Positions 49,601-54,325 are shown, counted from the stretch's first letter. The stretch: DNA of 64,000 nt from Imbricaverruca yamaguchii (GCA_034440575.1 JAOTOL010001197.1:151001-215000), one strand, 5' to 3'. Made by a program: numbers and translations. Notes: generated by a model from the letters alone, not told the origin.

Positions 49601-51115
49601 TAGGTACTGTGGCTCTAGTCACCCCAGATCAGGATCTGGCCGGGCACTGACCCCAGACCAGGATCTGGCCAGGTACTGACTCGAACACGGTGCTGTCGTT
49701 CTGGTCGCCCCAGATGAGGATCTCGGCAATGGAGCGCAGCGTCTCCACCAGCAGGCTGCTGTTGCTCTCCGTCACCGTCTGGTTCCGCTGCAGCACATTG
49801 TACAGGTACCTGTCGGGTACAGGCCGCCAGCCAGTCAGACAGACGCCCCGCAAGCCGGACAGCACGGCTGTCCCGAGTCCAGGTATTGGCTGGTTATTGG
49901 CTTCACGACACATCGACCGTTGAGTCACGTAGCGTCGCCAATCTCTTACGTTGATTGATCGCGAGCGAAGAGTAACGACAGGTGAGACTCGAACCCACAA
50001 TCTTCAGATCGTGAGACGGGCAACTTACCCCTAGGCTGCTCATTCCCGGAGTCCGGGCACTGCCACACAGGTACAGACAGAGAACTCTCAGTCCTCGTAC
50101 TGGTGTGTATTGTCTAAGAGGTACGCACCACCCGACGTCTCCAGCAGGCGGACGAGTCCCCCAAGCCAATAGTACATGCGAACCGAGTGCTATTCACTTA
50201 CCTGAATCGAAAGTGCCCTCTTTGTCAAATTTAGGTCCCTTTTATATTTGTCGTGCACTTATCAAACTTCATAAAATAATGAACACACCCATGTTTCAGC
50301 AAAATGTACGTCCGTGTAGGCATGATCCAGCATTCCCACAAGGTCAGACACAGGTGCTGGCACAACTCCACACACTTGTAAACCAATCATGTGGAACCAA
50401 CAGCAGGGTGGAAACCCTGCACAAGATAATGGTACAGATAGAACGATACGTGAGCTGACGGAACAGAGGCAGCGATATCACATAAGCTGACGGTATATAG
50501 GCGACAGTGTCAGAGGGACTGACGGTACCGTGGTGGCGATATCGTGCAAGCTGACGATACATGAGTAGCAGTGTTGCATGAACTAACGGTTAACATCAAG
50601 ACTGGTGCTCATTCAAGTTGATAGCATTGCAGCCATTCATGTGCAGCATCAACGTACAACATATTTGAAGTTTGAGAAGGAAGCCCTGGAGAGCTCCGGA
50701 AGCAACTGTAATATTTAGTTAAAATAACATGCACGACACACAGTAGCCTAGTACAGCATGAAAAACCACAAGAGCATTATAAAGATGTCAACAACTATAT
50801 CATGTCATAAAAACATGTCACACATGATACATAAAAACCTACACACGGCATTTTACCACGTGTCGGAGAAGCAGCACAAAACATCGCGGCTCATGGTCAA
50901 AGCTAGCACAGATGCAACGCAGCCCTAATACCAAAAAATAAACACCTTGCAATGAACACAGCAACGAATGCCTAGCTTTGTAGTGAAGAGCACTGAATGC
51001 GTCGCTCGGCCGCACAACCCCGTCGTGCGAAGAGCAAACGCCGCGCCGTCACCTACTTGAGGTGGTCCAGCGAGTGGGGGTTCTTCGGCTTCCACAGCAG
51101 CCGGTTGCGGAACAT
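11719..51115 (-). CDS. CLEC16A: CLEC16A / ema / gop-1 orthologue, complete, 17 coding exons
   Basis: Joining 17 minus-strand exons (each listed separately) gives 2946 nt and 981 residues. Every junction is GT-AG and every phase agrees. The product aligns nearly residue for residue with animal CLEC16A through the N-terminal FPL domain (about residues 25-185: [68 protein letters not shown]) and the middle and C-terminal conserved blocks ([68 protein letters not shown]). Residues 343-425 and about 800-981 are low-complexity and divergent. In flies ema promotes endosome maturation and autophagosome growth with class C Vps/HOPS; in worms GOP-1 activates Rab2; in mammals CLEC16A acts with RNF41 and USP8 in mitophagy. 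Despite its name it has no true lectin fold. Human CLEC16A is about 1050 residues. Introns are dominated by tandem repeats. Assembled by eye; a cDNA would settle exon ends. Confidence 0.93.
12771..13150. repeat. 63-bp tandem array in intron 16, six copies
   Basis: The unit contains CCCTCAGCAGGGACTCCATC and GACCACGGGCCACACAGCTG. The length is a multiple of three, so both strands look open. Confidence 0.96.
13198..13510. repeat. ~20-bp degenerate array in intron 16
   Basis: About 15 copies around CGGCTCGGTATCTCAGGAG, ending about 25 bp beyond the exon 16 donor. Confidence 0.9.
13537..13637 (-). CDS. CLEC16A: CLEC16A exon 16 (residues 736-769)
   Basis: Encodes [20 protein letters not shown] and PLLSAR, matching the family segment EDDSRALNITIHKP. 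Acceptor is cggcag/GACGT and donor is GCCCG/gtgggt, phase 2 out. Confidence 0.92.
13858..14870. repeat. 21-bp tandem array in intron 15, about 48 copies
   Basis: The unit is GCTGACAGGACCAGTACCA plus GT; a 24-bp class has GTCGACTGACAGGACCAG. Variant copies (GTACTAGTG, CAAGCACC) recur in blocks, showing multi-unit duplications. Confidence 0.97.
14861..15957. repeat. 19-bp tandem array in intron 15, about 57 copies
   Basis: The unit is CACCACTGACTGACAGGAC. It grades out of the 21-bp array, sharing CTGACAGGACCA, and stops about 40 bp from the exon 15 donor. Confidence 0.97.
15998..16288 (-). CDS. CLEC16A: CLEC16A exon 15 (residues 639-735)
   Basis: Encodes [65 protein letters not shown] and [15 protein letters not shown], all recognisable family blocks. 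Acceptor is cgccag/GTGGA and donor is CTGCAG/gtgaaa, phase 0. The acceptor and first 12 coding bases recur five times upstream with SINE sequence between. Confidence 0.95.
16281..16540 (-). repeat. 52-bp tandem array made of the exon 15 acceptor plus SINE sequence, five copies
   Basis: Each + strand copy holds CGCTCCACCTGGCGGCAGCG (the reverse complement of the intron end, AG and first 12 coding bases of exon 15) joined to GGCTTTACCACACGTCGACC, which matches the SINE next to it. Copies start at 16281, 16333, 16385, 16437 and 16489. Confidence 0.95.
16541..16650 (-). mobile_element. tRNA-derived SINE inserted at the exon 15 boundary
   Basis: Contains GTGAGACTCGAACCCACAA (reverse-strand B box) and TAGCCCTAGACTACTCGTC (reverse-strand A box region). 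It is followed by CGCCCGCTCCACCTGGC, a second copy of the exon 15 edge, best read as the target-site duplication. Confidence 0.8.
16745..16798 (+). mobile_element. Solo hairpin element, 54 bp, with 15-bp target-site duplication
   Basis: GGTTATTTAGG then AGGGGCGCATCGACTGCG and CAGCGCCCA. Flanked by AACTGCCTACTTCGG (16730-16744) and AACTGCCTCCTTCGG (16799-16813). Homologous to the tail of the SINE at 22954. Confidence 0.85.
16814..17424. other. Unique part of intron 14
   Basis: Non-repetitive AT-richer intronic DNA; no second gene is recognised. Confidence 0.4.
17440..18237. repeat. 20-bp tandem array in intron 14, left part
   Basis: About 40 copies of CAGCACATTACACACAACAC, with CAGAATAC variants recurring at multi-unit intervals. 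Interrupted at 18246 by a hAT-like element and resumed at 18532. Confidence 0.97.
18246..18523. mobile_element. hAT-like non-autonomous DNA element, 278 bp
   Basis: Flanked by an exact 8-bp duplication TGCACGCA (18238-18245 and 18524-18531). Its ends are CAGTGTAAAATAATT and, in reverse complement, CAGTGACCTAAAATTAC. The 8-bp duplication with CAGTG ends is the hAT signature. No transposase is present. Confidence 0.85.
18532..19175. repeat. 20-bp tandem array in intron 14, right part
   Basis: Continuation of the same array after the hAT-like insertion, about 32 copies, decaying towards exon 14. Confidence 0.97.
19244..19405 (-). CDS. CLEC16A: CLEC16A exon 14 (residues 585-638)
   Basis: Encodes [40 protein letters not shown] and [14 protein letters not shown], among the best conserved blocks in CLEC16A. 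Acceptor is tcccag/AGTGA; donor GGAGAG/gtcagc, phase 0 on both sides. Confidence 0.95.
20068..21041 (+). mobile_element. TTAA-flanked MITE-like element, single form, ~970 bp
   Basis: Starts TTAGCACGTGC (decayed) and ends CCCTCCAGGGTGCATGTTAA. It shares the internal core GTTCCGGTAACTGGAGCAGG with the copies near 52 and 57 kb. TTAA termini suggest piggyBac-type mobilisation. No transposase coding is seen. Confidence 0.75.
20931..20962. repeat. Perfect inverted repeat, 14-bp arms
   Basis: GCTTCTATTAAAGC, a 4-base TAAA loop, then the exact reverse complement, inside the TTAA-flanked element. Confidence 0.9.
21145..21299 (-). CDS. CLEC16A: CLEC16A exon 13 (residues 533-584)
   Basis: Encodes [32 protein letters not shown] and LRNFYK, matching family blocks KIRLATLEL and LEGAREE and HFYK. 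Acceptor is gcggcag/ACTCC and donor is TACAAG/gtacac, phase 0 out. An internal segment coding QLVLT resembles the 18-bp array upstream of the acceptor. Confidence 0.92.
21300..22470. repeat. 18-bp tandem array in intron 12, about 65 copies
   Basis: The unit is CACCAGCTGTACAGTCAA. It abuts the exon 13 acceptor. The reverse-strand word CAGCTGGTGTTGAC is near-identical to CAGCTGGTGCTGAC inside exon 13. Contains the palindromes CTGTACAG and CAGCTG in each unit. Confidence 0.97.
22568..22637. repeat. (TA)n microsatellite
   Basis: About 30 uninterrupted TA dinucleotides. Confidence 0.98.
22759..22817 (+). mobile_element. Solo hairpin element, 59 bp, with 11-bp target-site duplication
   Basis: GGTTGGTTGGTTATTGGAG then AGGGGCGCATCGACTACAT and GCAGCGCCCAC. 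Flanked by CAGCCATACTT and CAGCCAGACTT. Confidence 0.82.
22954..23118 (-). mobile_element. Full-length tRNA-derived SINE, 165 bp
   Basis: On the minus strand it runs from a tRNA-like head (ACGAGTAGCCTAGGGGTAAG, B box GGTTCGAATCTC) through a body (CGCCCGCGACCAATCGGCG) to a tail ending ACCGATAACCAACC. Flanked by the 15-bp duplication CACTCGCCGTTTGGA / CACTCACCGTTTGGA. Best-preserved member of the family. Confidence 0.88.
23150..23940 (-). repeat. 19-bp tandem array of the exon 12 donor, about 41 copies
   Basis: On the minus strand each unit reads CCCG/GTGAGTGCCCCTCTA or CTGTCCG/GTGAGTGCCC, the same form as the real exon 12 end CTGTCCG/gtgggtg. Most copies carry the consensus donor GTGAGT. Confidence 0.96.
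23941..24060 (-). CDS. CLEC16A: CLEC16A exon 12 (residues 493-533)
   Basis: Encodes [39 protein letters not shown], aligning without gaps to the family segment ending TTYNHPLAERL. The acceptor gcggcag/GTATC is the only nearby AG giving the phase needed after exon 11. The donor is TGTCCG/gtgggt, weaker than the gtgagt copies in the array behind it. Both splice sites of this exon are reiterated in adjacent arrays. Confidence 0.9.
24061..24270 (-). repeat. ~33-bp array of the exon 12 acceptor, about six copies
   Basis: On the minus strand, units contain CTGACTGCGGCAGGTATCAA, the real intron end plus exon start. Copies become more diverged with distance from the exon. Confidence 0.88.
24585..25620. 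repeat. 49-bp tandem array in intron 11, about 21 copies
   Basis: The unit contains ACAGTGGCTGAGACACCCGT and GGCATATCGAGGAACCTCAC. No homology to a neighbouring exon was seen. Confidence 0.96.
25680..26790. repeat. 34-bp tandem array in intron 11, about 32 copies
   Basis: The unit contains CAGTCCACAGTACACAGCTG and CAATACTGGCCAGG, with T/C/A variants at the GGNCAGGCAG position. Confidence 0.96.
26820..26950. repeat. Short degenerate CACAAGCCAGT array
   Basis: About ten imperfect 10-12-bp copies of GTCACAAGCCA and GTCACAGCG. Confidence 0.7.
27395..27620. repeat. Degenerate GGGATAATGGGATGACGGG array
   Basis: About eight imperfect 25-35-bp copies in intron 11 built from GATGGGA, GGCTGGGGACGA and ATAATGGGATG. 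Confidence 0.8.
27850..28140. repeat. ~40-bp degenerate array in intron 11
   Basis: Roughly seven copies with CACACC, TGCTGAGCATG and TTACCCACACCACT. Confidence 0.75.
28265..29284 (-). repeat. 34/38-bp tandem array of the exon 11 donor, about 28 copies
   Basis: On the minus strand each unit contains ATCGGACACAACAAGG/GTGA, identical to the end of exon 11 (coding IGHNKG) and its donor GTGAGG, followed by GTGACGGGCGGGC. The two lengths differ by one 4-base GCCC block. Confidence 0.97.
29285..29488 (-). CDS. CLEC16A: CLEC16A exon 11 (residues 425-493)
   Basis: Encodes [33 protein letters not shown] and [18 protein letters not shown], matching the family block FVLCLLYAMSHNKG. Acceptor is cgacag/CCGTG and donor is CAAGG/gtgagg, phase 1. 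The donor is followed by about 28 near-identical tandem copies of itself. Confidence 0.92.
29500..30020. repeat. GGTCA pentamer tracts in intron 10
   Basis: Runs of AGGTCAGGTCAGGTCA separated by degenerate GTCTGTACTTGGT repeats of ~40-50 bp. Confidence 0.9.
29618..29671 (+). mobile_element. Solo hairpin element (variant B), 54 bp, with 13-bp duplication
   Basis: GGGTGCTTCGACCAG then GATCATTCGCGCCC. Flanked by exact CTTGGCCTGTGTC copies (29605-29617, 29672-29684). Confidence 0.85.
30022..30268 (-). CDS. CLEC16A: CLEC16A exon 10 (residues 343-425, low-complexity linker)
   Basis: Encodes [12 protein letters not shown], corresponding to the family segment FIKPTETLERSL, then a Ser/Ala/Pro-rich stretch in the variable middle of CLEC16A. 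Acceptor is caccag/ACGGG and donor is CACCAG/gtgcgt, phase 1 out. Exon edges are supported mainly by phase; the acceptor has five further copies upstream, so alternative entry points exist. Confidence 0.78.
30269..30660 (-). repeat. 60-75-bp array of the exon 10 acceptor, about five copies
   Basis: Minus-strand units contain GCGGTCACCAG/ACGG and CCACTCGGCCCGGCTTCGTG, the real acceptor and first ~30 coding bases of exon 10, separated by variable numbers of TGACC pentamers. Confidence 0.95.
31105..31275 (-). mobile_element. tRNA-derived SINE in intron 9
   Basis: The minus-strand head contains GCGCAGTCGATAGGGCG (A box region) and GCGGGTTCGAATCCCGC (intact B box). The body word GGCGTCGCCAATTTCTCCGC is shared with the other SINEs. 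The tRNA head differs from that of the 22954 copy, so a second subfamily is likely. Confidence 0.78.
31290..31424 (-). CDS. CLEC16A: CLEC16A exon 9 (residues 298-342)
   Basis: Encodes [36 protein letters not shown], matching the family block [17 protein letters not shown]. Acceptor is tttcag/CCGCG; donor GGCACC/gtcagt, phase 0. The acceptor is reiterated upstream, and a tRNA-derived SINE abuts the donor side. Confidence 0.92.
31425..31740 (-). repeat. ~33-bp array of the exon 9 acceptor, about nine copies
   Basis: Minus-strand units contain CTGTGCTGACCTGTG and TCTCAGCCATGGTGTGACC, reiterating the real intron end GACCTGTGTTTCAG/CC. Confidence 0.85.
32157..32243 (-). CDS. CLEC16A: CLEC16A exon 8 (residues 269-297)
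   Basis: Encodes [17 protein letters not shown] and RQDRITDQQ, matching the family block VLTDHLLNRLFLPLYVY. Acceptor is cggcag/GTGTT and donor is CAGCAG/gtaggc, phase 0 on both sides. Confidence 0.93.
32735..33867. repeat. 45-bp tandem array in intron 7, left part, about 25 copies
   Basis: The unit contains CCACTGTACAGTGACAGTAC and CTGCCACTGTCGGCCAATA. 45 bp is 15 codons, hence the long spurious frames. The same family resumes at 34555. Confidence 0.97.
33868..34485 (-). mobile_element. LINE 3' fragment (I/Jockey-like) with poly(A) tail
   Basis: On the minus strand the first ~200 nt encode a C-x2-C ... H-x4-C knuckle within [20 protein letters not shown], typical of the C-terminus of I/Jockey-type LINE pol proteins. 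This is followed by a stop (HEL then TGA near 34285), a T/A-rich 3' UTR and a terminal A run at ~33870. It is strongly 5'-truncated and split the 45-bp array. Confidence 0.72.
34498..34554 (+). mobile_element. Solo hairpin element, 57 bp, with 12-bp target-site duplication
   Basis: TTAGTTATTAGGGCTTAAGG then CGACTACATTGGTCATGTAG. Flanked by exact GCACTGTACAGT (34486-34497 and 34555-34566), a word of the 45-bp array itself. Confidence 0.88.
34555..37640. repeat. 45-bp tandem array in intron 7, right part, about 68 copies, higher-order
   Basis: Same unit as 32735-33867. The marker variant GTAACGGACACTGCCAGTG recurs near 34947, 35307, 35807, 36587 and 37142 within matching multi-unit blocks, so the array also evolved by duplication of blocks of several hundred bp. 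Confidence 0.97.
37660..40830. repeat. 65-bp tandem array in intron 7, about 48 copies
   Basis: The unit contains ACACAGGAGACCTCAGTACC, CTGGTCACGTGACTGCACC and CAGACGGAGGGTGG. Nearly every unit carries the 10-bp palindrome GTCACGTGAC. Two damaged units (near 39150 and 39950) contain homopolymer runs that look like assembly noise. Confidence 0.97.
40849..40951 (-). CDS. CLEC16A: CLEC16A exon 7 (residues 234-268)
   Basis: Encodes [18 protein letters not shown] and [12 protein letters not shown]. Acceptor is cggcag/CCACC and donor is AACCAG/gtgaga, phase 0 out. Followed by the 8.6-kb intron 7. Confidence 0.94.
40985..41375. repeat. 63-bp tandem array in intron 6, about six copies
   Basis: The unit contains CCAGCACTGGTGGAGACGCT and CGGCCCGTACATGAGACGC. 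Its CCAGTGC and CACCAGTGC words echo the exon 7 start CCACCAGTGC, but the match is short. Confidence 0.95.
41640..42354 (-). repeat. 49-bp tandem array of the exon 6 donor, about 14 copies
   Basis: Minus-strand units contain GACCTGGACCAGTC and AGTGACTCCAG/GTACGGAC, matching the end of exon 6 (GACCTGGACCAGTGC ... AGTGACTCCAG) and its donor gtacgg. Units at 41930-42130 are shortened. Confidence 0.96.
42355..42468 (-). CDS. CLEC16A: CLEC16A exon 6 (residues 196-234)
   Basis: Encodes [36 protein letters not shown]. Acceptor is cacag/GTCAA. The donor CTCCAG/gtacgg was chosen because it alone gives the phase (2) needed by exon 7 and restores a gap-free alignment over [14 protein letters not shown]. 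Its 3' end is the template of the 49-bp array that follows. Confidence 0.9.
42720..42843 (-). repeat. Two-copy ~62-bp duplication of the exon 5 donor region
   Basis: The words CCTGGCAGTGCCGATG and GGCAACAGTC occur twice on the + strand, and the exon end GTCTACCGGGTAGAGG is echoed by a decayed TCTACCGAATAGATG downstream. Confidence 0.85.
42844..42959 (-). CDS. CLEC16A: CLEC16A exon 5 (residues 158-196)
   Basis: Encodes [35 protein letters not shown] and EE. Acceptor is cctcag/CACAC and donor is GAGAG/gtgagc, phase 2 out. The donor end is duplicated once just downstream, at 42720-42785. Confidence 0.94.
43465..43613 (-). CDS. CLEC16A: CLEC16A exon 4 (residues 108-157, FPL domain)
   Basis: Encodes [34 protein letters not shown] and HTVHFFYNE. 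Acceptor is ctgcag/ACTAC and donor is AATGAG/gtgagt, ending in phase 0. Conservation to known CLEC16A proteins is almost complete. Confidence 0.95.
43665..43816. repeat. ~50-bp array in intron 3, left remnant (three copies)
   Basis: The unit contains CACCAGCAGTATACAACTGG and TGTGCTATACACACCATGG. It is cut by the LINE at 43817 and resumes at 46346. Confidence 0.94.
43817..46345 (-). mobile_element. CR1-like non-LTR retrotransposon, 5'-truncated and frameshifted
   Basis: Minus-strand fragments run in order. First comes the end of an APE endonuclease (LGRSDHN, 46351-46080), then a linker ([11 protein letters not shown]). Reverse transcriptase follows ([46 protein letters not shown]; 45300-44400), then a C-terminal block ([29 protein letters not shown]; 44236-43958). 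The coding is spread over several frames, so it is dead. The 3' end has ~8-bp repeats (ATGTCTTA-like) instead of poly(A), as in the CR1/L2 clades. Confidence 0.88.
46346..46925. repeat. ~50-bp array in intron 3, right part, about 12 copies
   Basis: Continuation of 43665-43816 after the LINE. Blocks of about five units are themselves duplicated (46430-46640 vs 46670-46870). Confidence 0.95.
46926..47760. other. Unique intron 3 DNA
   Basis: No coding or repeat signal recognised. Confidence 0.35.
47765..47895 (-). mobile_element. tRNA-derived SINE or tRNA pseudogene
   Basis: The minus strand reads GTCGCCGTAGCTCAGTCGGT and AGGACGTTGATTC, a tRNA 5' half with A box, and a weak B box (CCAGTTCGGCTCTC). 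The body word GGCGCCGAATGGTGGCGGGT resembles the other SINE bodies. Confidence 0.6.
47896..48449. other. Unique intron 3 DNA next to exon 3
   Basis: Apart from a G-rich stretch near 47938-47960, nothing is recognised. Confidence 0.3.
48450..48583 (-). CDS. CLEC16A: CLEC16A exon 3 (residues 63-108, FPL domain)
   Basis: Encodes [17 protein letters not shown] and [16 protein letters not shown], helical FPL segments. Acceptor is caacag/CTTCT and donor is CTGT/gtgagt, a consensus 5' site, leaving phase 1. No junction-derived repeat is seen at either end. Confidence 0.94.
48584..49140. other. Unique part of intron 2
   Basis: No structure recognised beyond a short direct repeat ATTAATCG close to the exon 3 acceptor. 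Confidence 0.3.
49150..49680 (-). repeat. ~52-bp tandem array of the exon 2 donor, about nine copies
   Basis: Minus-strand units contain AGATCCTGATCTGGGG, CCAGAAGTACCGTG and CTCGAGTCAGTACC, tracking the exon 2 end GAGATCCTCATCTGGGG ... ACCGTGTTCGA/gtcagtacc. One unit (49540-49600) keeps the more exon-like CGGCAGCATAGTTTTCGA. Confidence 0.95.
49681..49809 (-). CDS. CLEC16A: CLEC16A exon 2 (residues 20-63, FPL domain)
   Basis: Encodes [14 protein letters not shown] and [21 protein letters not shown], the most conserved N-terminal block of the family. Acceptor is gacag/GTACC and donor is TTCGA/gtcagt, phase 2 in and 2 out. The last ~45 nt plus the donor are the ancestor of the array downstream in intron 2. 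Confidence 0.94.
49886..50044 (-). mobile_element. tRNA-derived SINE in intron 1
   Basis: Same subfamily as 22954: GGTTATTGGCTTCACGACAC, GTAGCGTCGCCAATCTC, the reverse B box GAGACTCGAACCCACA and TTACCCCTAGGCTGCTC. Imperfect flanks TCCCGAGTCCAGG and TCCCGGAGTCCGGG look like the target-site duplication. Confidence 0.85.
50045..51056. other. Rest of intron 1
   Basis: A weak ~45-bp periodicity (GAGCTGACGG, TGGCGATATC) is visible near 50450-50590; otherwise unique DNA. Confidence 0.35.
51057..51115 (-). CDS. CLEC16A: CLEC16A exon 1 (start codon, residues 1-20)
   Basis: Begins [20 protein letters not shown]. The ATG at 51115 has A at -3 and sits where CLEC16A proteins start. The donor is gtaggt after CTCAA, phase 2. 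The frame stays open for at least 50 nt upstream, so the start rests on homology and context. Confidence 0.87.
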
Positions 51116-51912
51116 GTTGACAGTCTGGAAGCAGGCCAGTCACCAGGGTCACCTCGGTGGCCTCGTGCAGTTCTGCTGCCGACAGTGTCGCCGGACCGGT
51201 CTGCGACAGACCGCAGCCTCATGCAGTGTCGCTGTTATCAGTGTCGCTGTTATCACTGTCGCCCGCCCCGTCTACGGGCGGACTTTCCGCCGACGACACC
51301 CACGACCAGCGCTGAACCTTGCCCTGGCTGCTTGTCACCCACAACGGCTTCCTCCGCAGGAAAATATCCACTCATCGTCGTCAAAAGATGAATCGAGTTG
51401 TTTGGAAATGACTGATGCCTCTTTGCCGTTTCATGAGCATCCCCAAGGCGAGCCAACAAGCACAATCAATGATTTCTGAACGTCGAACAGAAATAAAATT
51501 ACCCTCTCCGACCTTGAATGCGCCGAAAGTTTCATCTTCCATTCCAGGATTTCAGAACATAAATCCAGCCCCACTCACGACACTCCCGCACCCACCCTGA
51601 ACATGCCGCACACCCGATGCACGCCTCTTAATTGACTGATGAGAGGTAGAGGTGCATCAAATGGCTCCAGGTTGCACCATGTCCACAGTTTACCTGATTT
51701 ATTCATGCAAGGCTCAACATAACGACGTCATTGGTAAGCAAAGTACTCTCTCAGATCAACCCACGTCAACTGAACCAGCCGATGAACCTAAACTGTTGAA
51801 CTTCTTTTTCTTCTGAAACCCATTTACCAAACCACAAATATAGTGAACAGAAATCAGTAGCTGTTCCAAGCAAATGTTTTAGAAGTTATATTACAATTGG
51901 GGCATAGAGGTT
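51116..51912 (-). promoter_or_regulatory. Presumed CLEC16A 5' UTR and promoter region
   Basis: Lies directly upstream of the CLEC16A ATG, GC-rich for the first ~250 bp. No TATA box or initiator could be assigned by eye. Confidence 0.3.
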
Positions 51913-53263
51913 TTAACACGCGCCCTGGAGGGGGGGGGGGGCGAAATCCGCCCACCCCTCCGGTTTTTCGAAGATAACTCCAGATTTTAACGGCCGATAT
52001 ACGCCATTGTTTGTGTACCTGCCAATAAATGACCGGCGCGTTGTTTGAAGTAAGAAAAATGAAAATCGACCGAAAATTTTTTCGAGTTAAGGGTCACTAA
52101 ATAAAAAAAATTCCCAGCGCCAGATCACAAATATCGTCGCTGATGCGCTTCCGATATACTAGCAAGAAGGAAATGTTCTTGGCAAAACTAGCGACTTATT
52201 TGATGTACATTGTCATGCTACATTGTTCCAGAGTCATGTCAAGTCACCGAGGTCAAGTCAGGTCAAGTTCATAACAGGTTAACACACGCTCTAGAGGGGG
52301 TATGGCGAAATCCGTCAATCCTTCCGATTTTTCGTACATAACTCCATATTGTACCGACCGATATACGCCAAATTTATCGCGTACCAGCTTAGAAATGACT
52401 GGCGCATTGTTTAAAGCAAGAAAGGTGGAAATCGGCCGAGAAGTGTTCAAGTTAGGGGCCGTTAACGTAAAAACAATTTACAGCGCCAGACCACAAAAAT
52501 CGGCGCTGATGCGCTTCCCGTATATCGGCAATAGGGAAGTGTTCTTGACAACACTAGCGACTTGTTTGATGCATATTGTTATGCTATATAATTGAAAAGT
52601 CATGTTAGGTCGCCGAGGTCAAGTCAGGTCAAGTCCATGACAGGCTAATGGAGGCAAACTTGGTCAACTGGAATGTGTCATAAATGCAAATGACTGTCAT
52701 GCGATTGGTGTCACTTTACATGTTACTCCCTATGCATCCCGAAATCTACTGTTTGTCATTGTGTGCCTAAGCATTTCCATCCTTTATTCATGTATTTCAC
52801 TCCTTTATTTGCGAAGCCGATTGTGCCGAGCCGCCCAACGGATCAGTCGGGATGGGAGCCCGGTTCCGGTAACTGGAGCAGGTAATGACCTAATAAAGTG
52901 CTCCTATATAGGTGACCTGAGGTCAAATGGCGGATCTGACATCGGTATTGCATCATTAGTAATGTCCAAAACATTATTAATGCCAATTTTGGAGCATTTA
53001 AACACAACCACACTGATCCATAACAATGACAAGCCAAGCCACGCAAAACCAGAAAATATTGCTATTTTGACCTCATTTGATCTTGAAGATATGGACCTAA
53101 GGTCATGCACTTTGCACACAATAGAGTTCACTATCGTGCCCATCCACCCTGTGAATTTCGTTGCTCTAGCCTTCATAGGAGCTGAGATCTTAGGGGGGGG
53201 GGGCGGAATCCGCCCCCTCTCCAGGGCGCGTTATTTTCAGAGGCCCTCCAGGGCGCGTGTTAA
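51913..53263 (+). mobile_element. Composite TTAA-flanked MITE-like element, 1.35 kb
   Basis: Begins TTAACACGCGCCCTGGAGG and ends CCTCCAGGGCGCGTGTTAA. A second internal start, TTAACACACGCTCTAGAGG, at 52279 divides it into a ~365-bp partial left arm and a ~985-bp full unit. No transposase. Confidence 0.85.
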
Positions 53264-54272
53264 TGATATGCAGAGCAGCAAGCACAGTCCAAAATTATAT
53301 CAGAATAATGAACCTGGAAGGCATTCCAGTGAAACAACTATTATTGCATTATTGTTGTGCGACATGGACGTTTACGATAATTAACGGTTGCATATTTTGG
53401 GTCCAATGAAGGCAATGCCTTCATGTGTACTAAGAAACAAGCCTGATACCAGAAAGCCTAAAATAATTACAATAAACAACTGTTTCAACACAACATTCCG
53501 CCGCTCCACGTCTAAGTCCGACGAGCGGGAGCAAAATGAATCCATAAAAGGACGAAACGAACATGAGTAAAATAGTAGCTAAAAGTGCCAATTTTGTCCC
53601 ACAACCTATATATTTGAATGGTTTTTAATTAGTTGTATTGCTTTAATGCTAACACACTATTCATAAAAATACAAGTTTTTTGTCTTCTAATCCGGATTGG
53701 AGTACTTTATTTGTAACAAAATGTGTTCTAAGGTGCATTTCTTACATATATCTTCTATTGGAACAGACATCAAATGCATACAGCACTTGGAAGGCTCCAG
53801 AATAATTTGTGTTTGAAAACCAGCAAATGTTATTCTGCTCTAACTGGCACGACAGCCAGTTAGAGTTTCTGGTTTGGAATATCTTGAGTAGTCTTGGGAT
53901 ATCCAGTGTTCACGAATGGATTCATGAATTCTCATTGGGGTGGGTGGGTGGGGGAGGGGGTACATTTCTTCGGAGGGGCGACTCTGGCGGGAAAAATTCG
54001 TTCAATGGTGGTGTGCGACATCGGACATACTGCAGCTGCAGCCTTTTCATCCCCAAGAGTTGTCTCTTTCGTTCACAAAAGCGTTTGTAGCTGAAAATCT
54101 GTTGAGCATGGGAGTTGGGCAGGGGAGGAGGCATAGTCCTCAAGCCTCCCAGAAGGGACATCTTTGCAGGCCAGAAGGTGGCTCCTTTCCATGGGGGGGG
54201 ACATGCTCTCCATATTCTGTGTATTTGCACGCACATATGCACGATGGCTACATGCTTCAAAGATGATGCACT
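53264..54272. other. Unassigned upstream DNA
   Basis: No recognised coding; a G-rich tract lies near 53935-53965. Confidence 0.3.
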
Positions 54273-54325
54273 GTTAGTTATTAGGGCTTAAGGGCGCATC
54301 AACTACATTGGTCATGTAGCGCCCA
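54273..54325 (+). mobile_element. Solo hairpin element, 53 bp, with 8-bp target-site duplication
   Basis: GTTAGTTATTAGGGCTTAAG then CAACTACATTGGTCATGTAG. Flanked by exact GATGCACT on both sides. Nearly identical to the 34498 copy. Confidence 0.87.
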
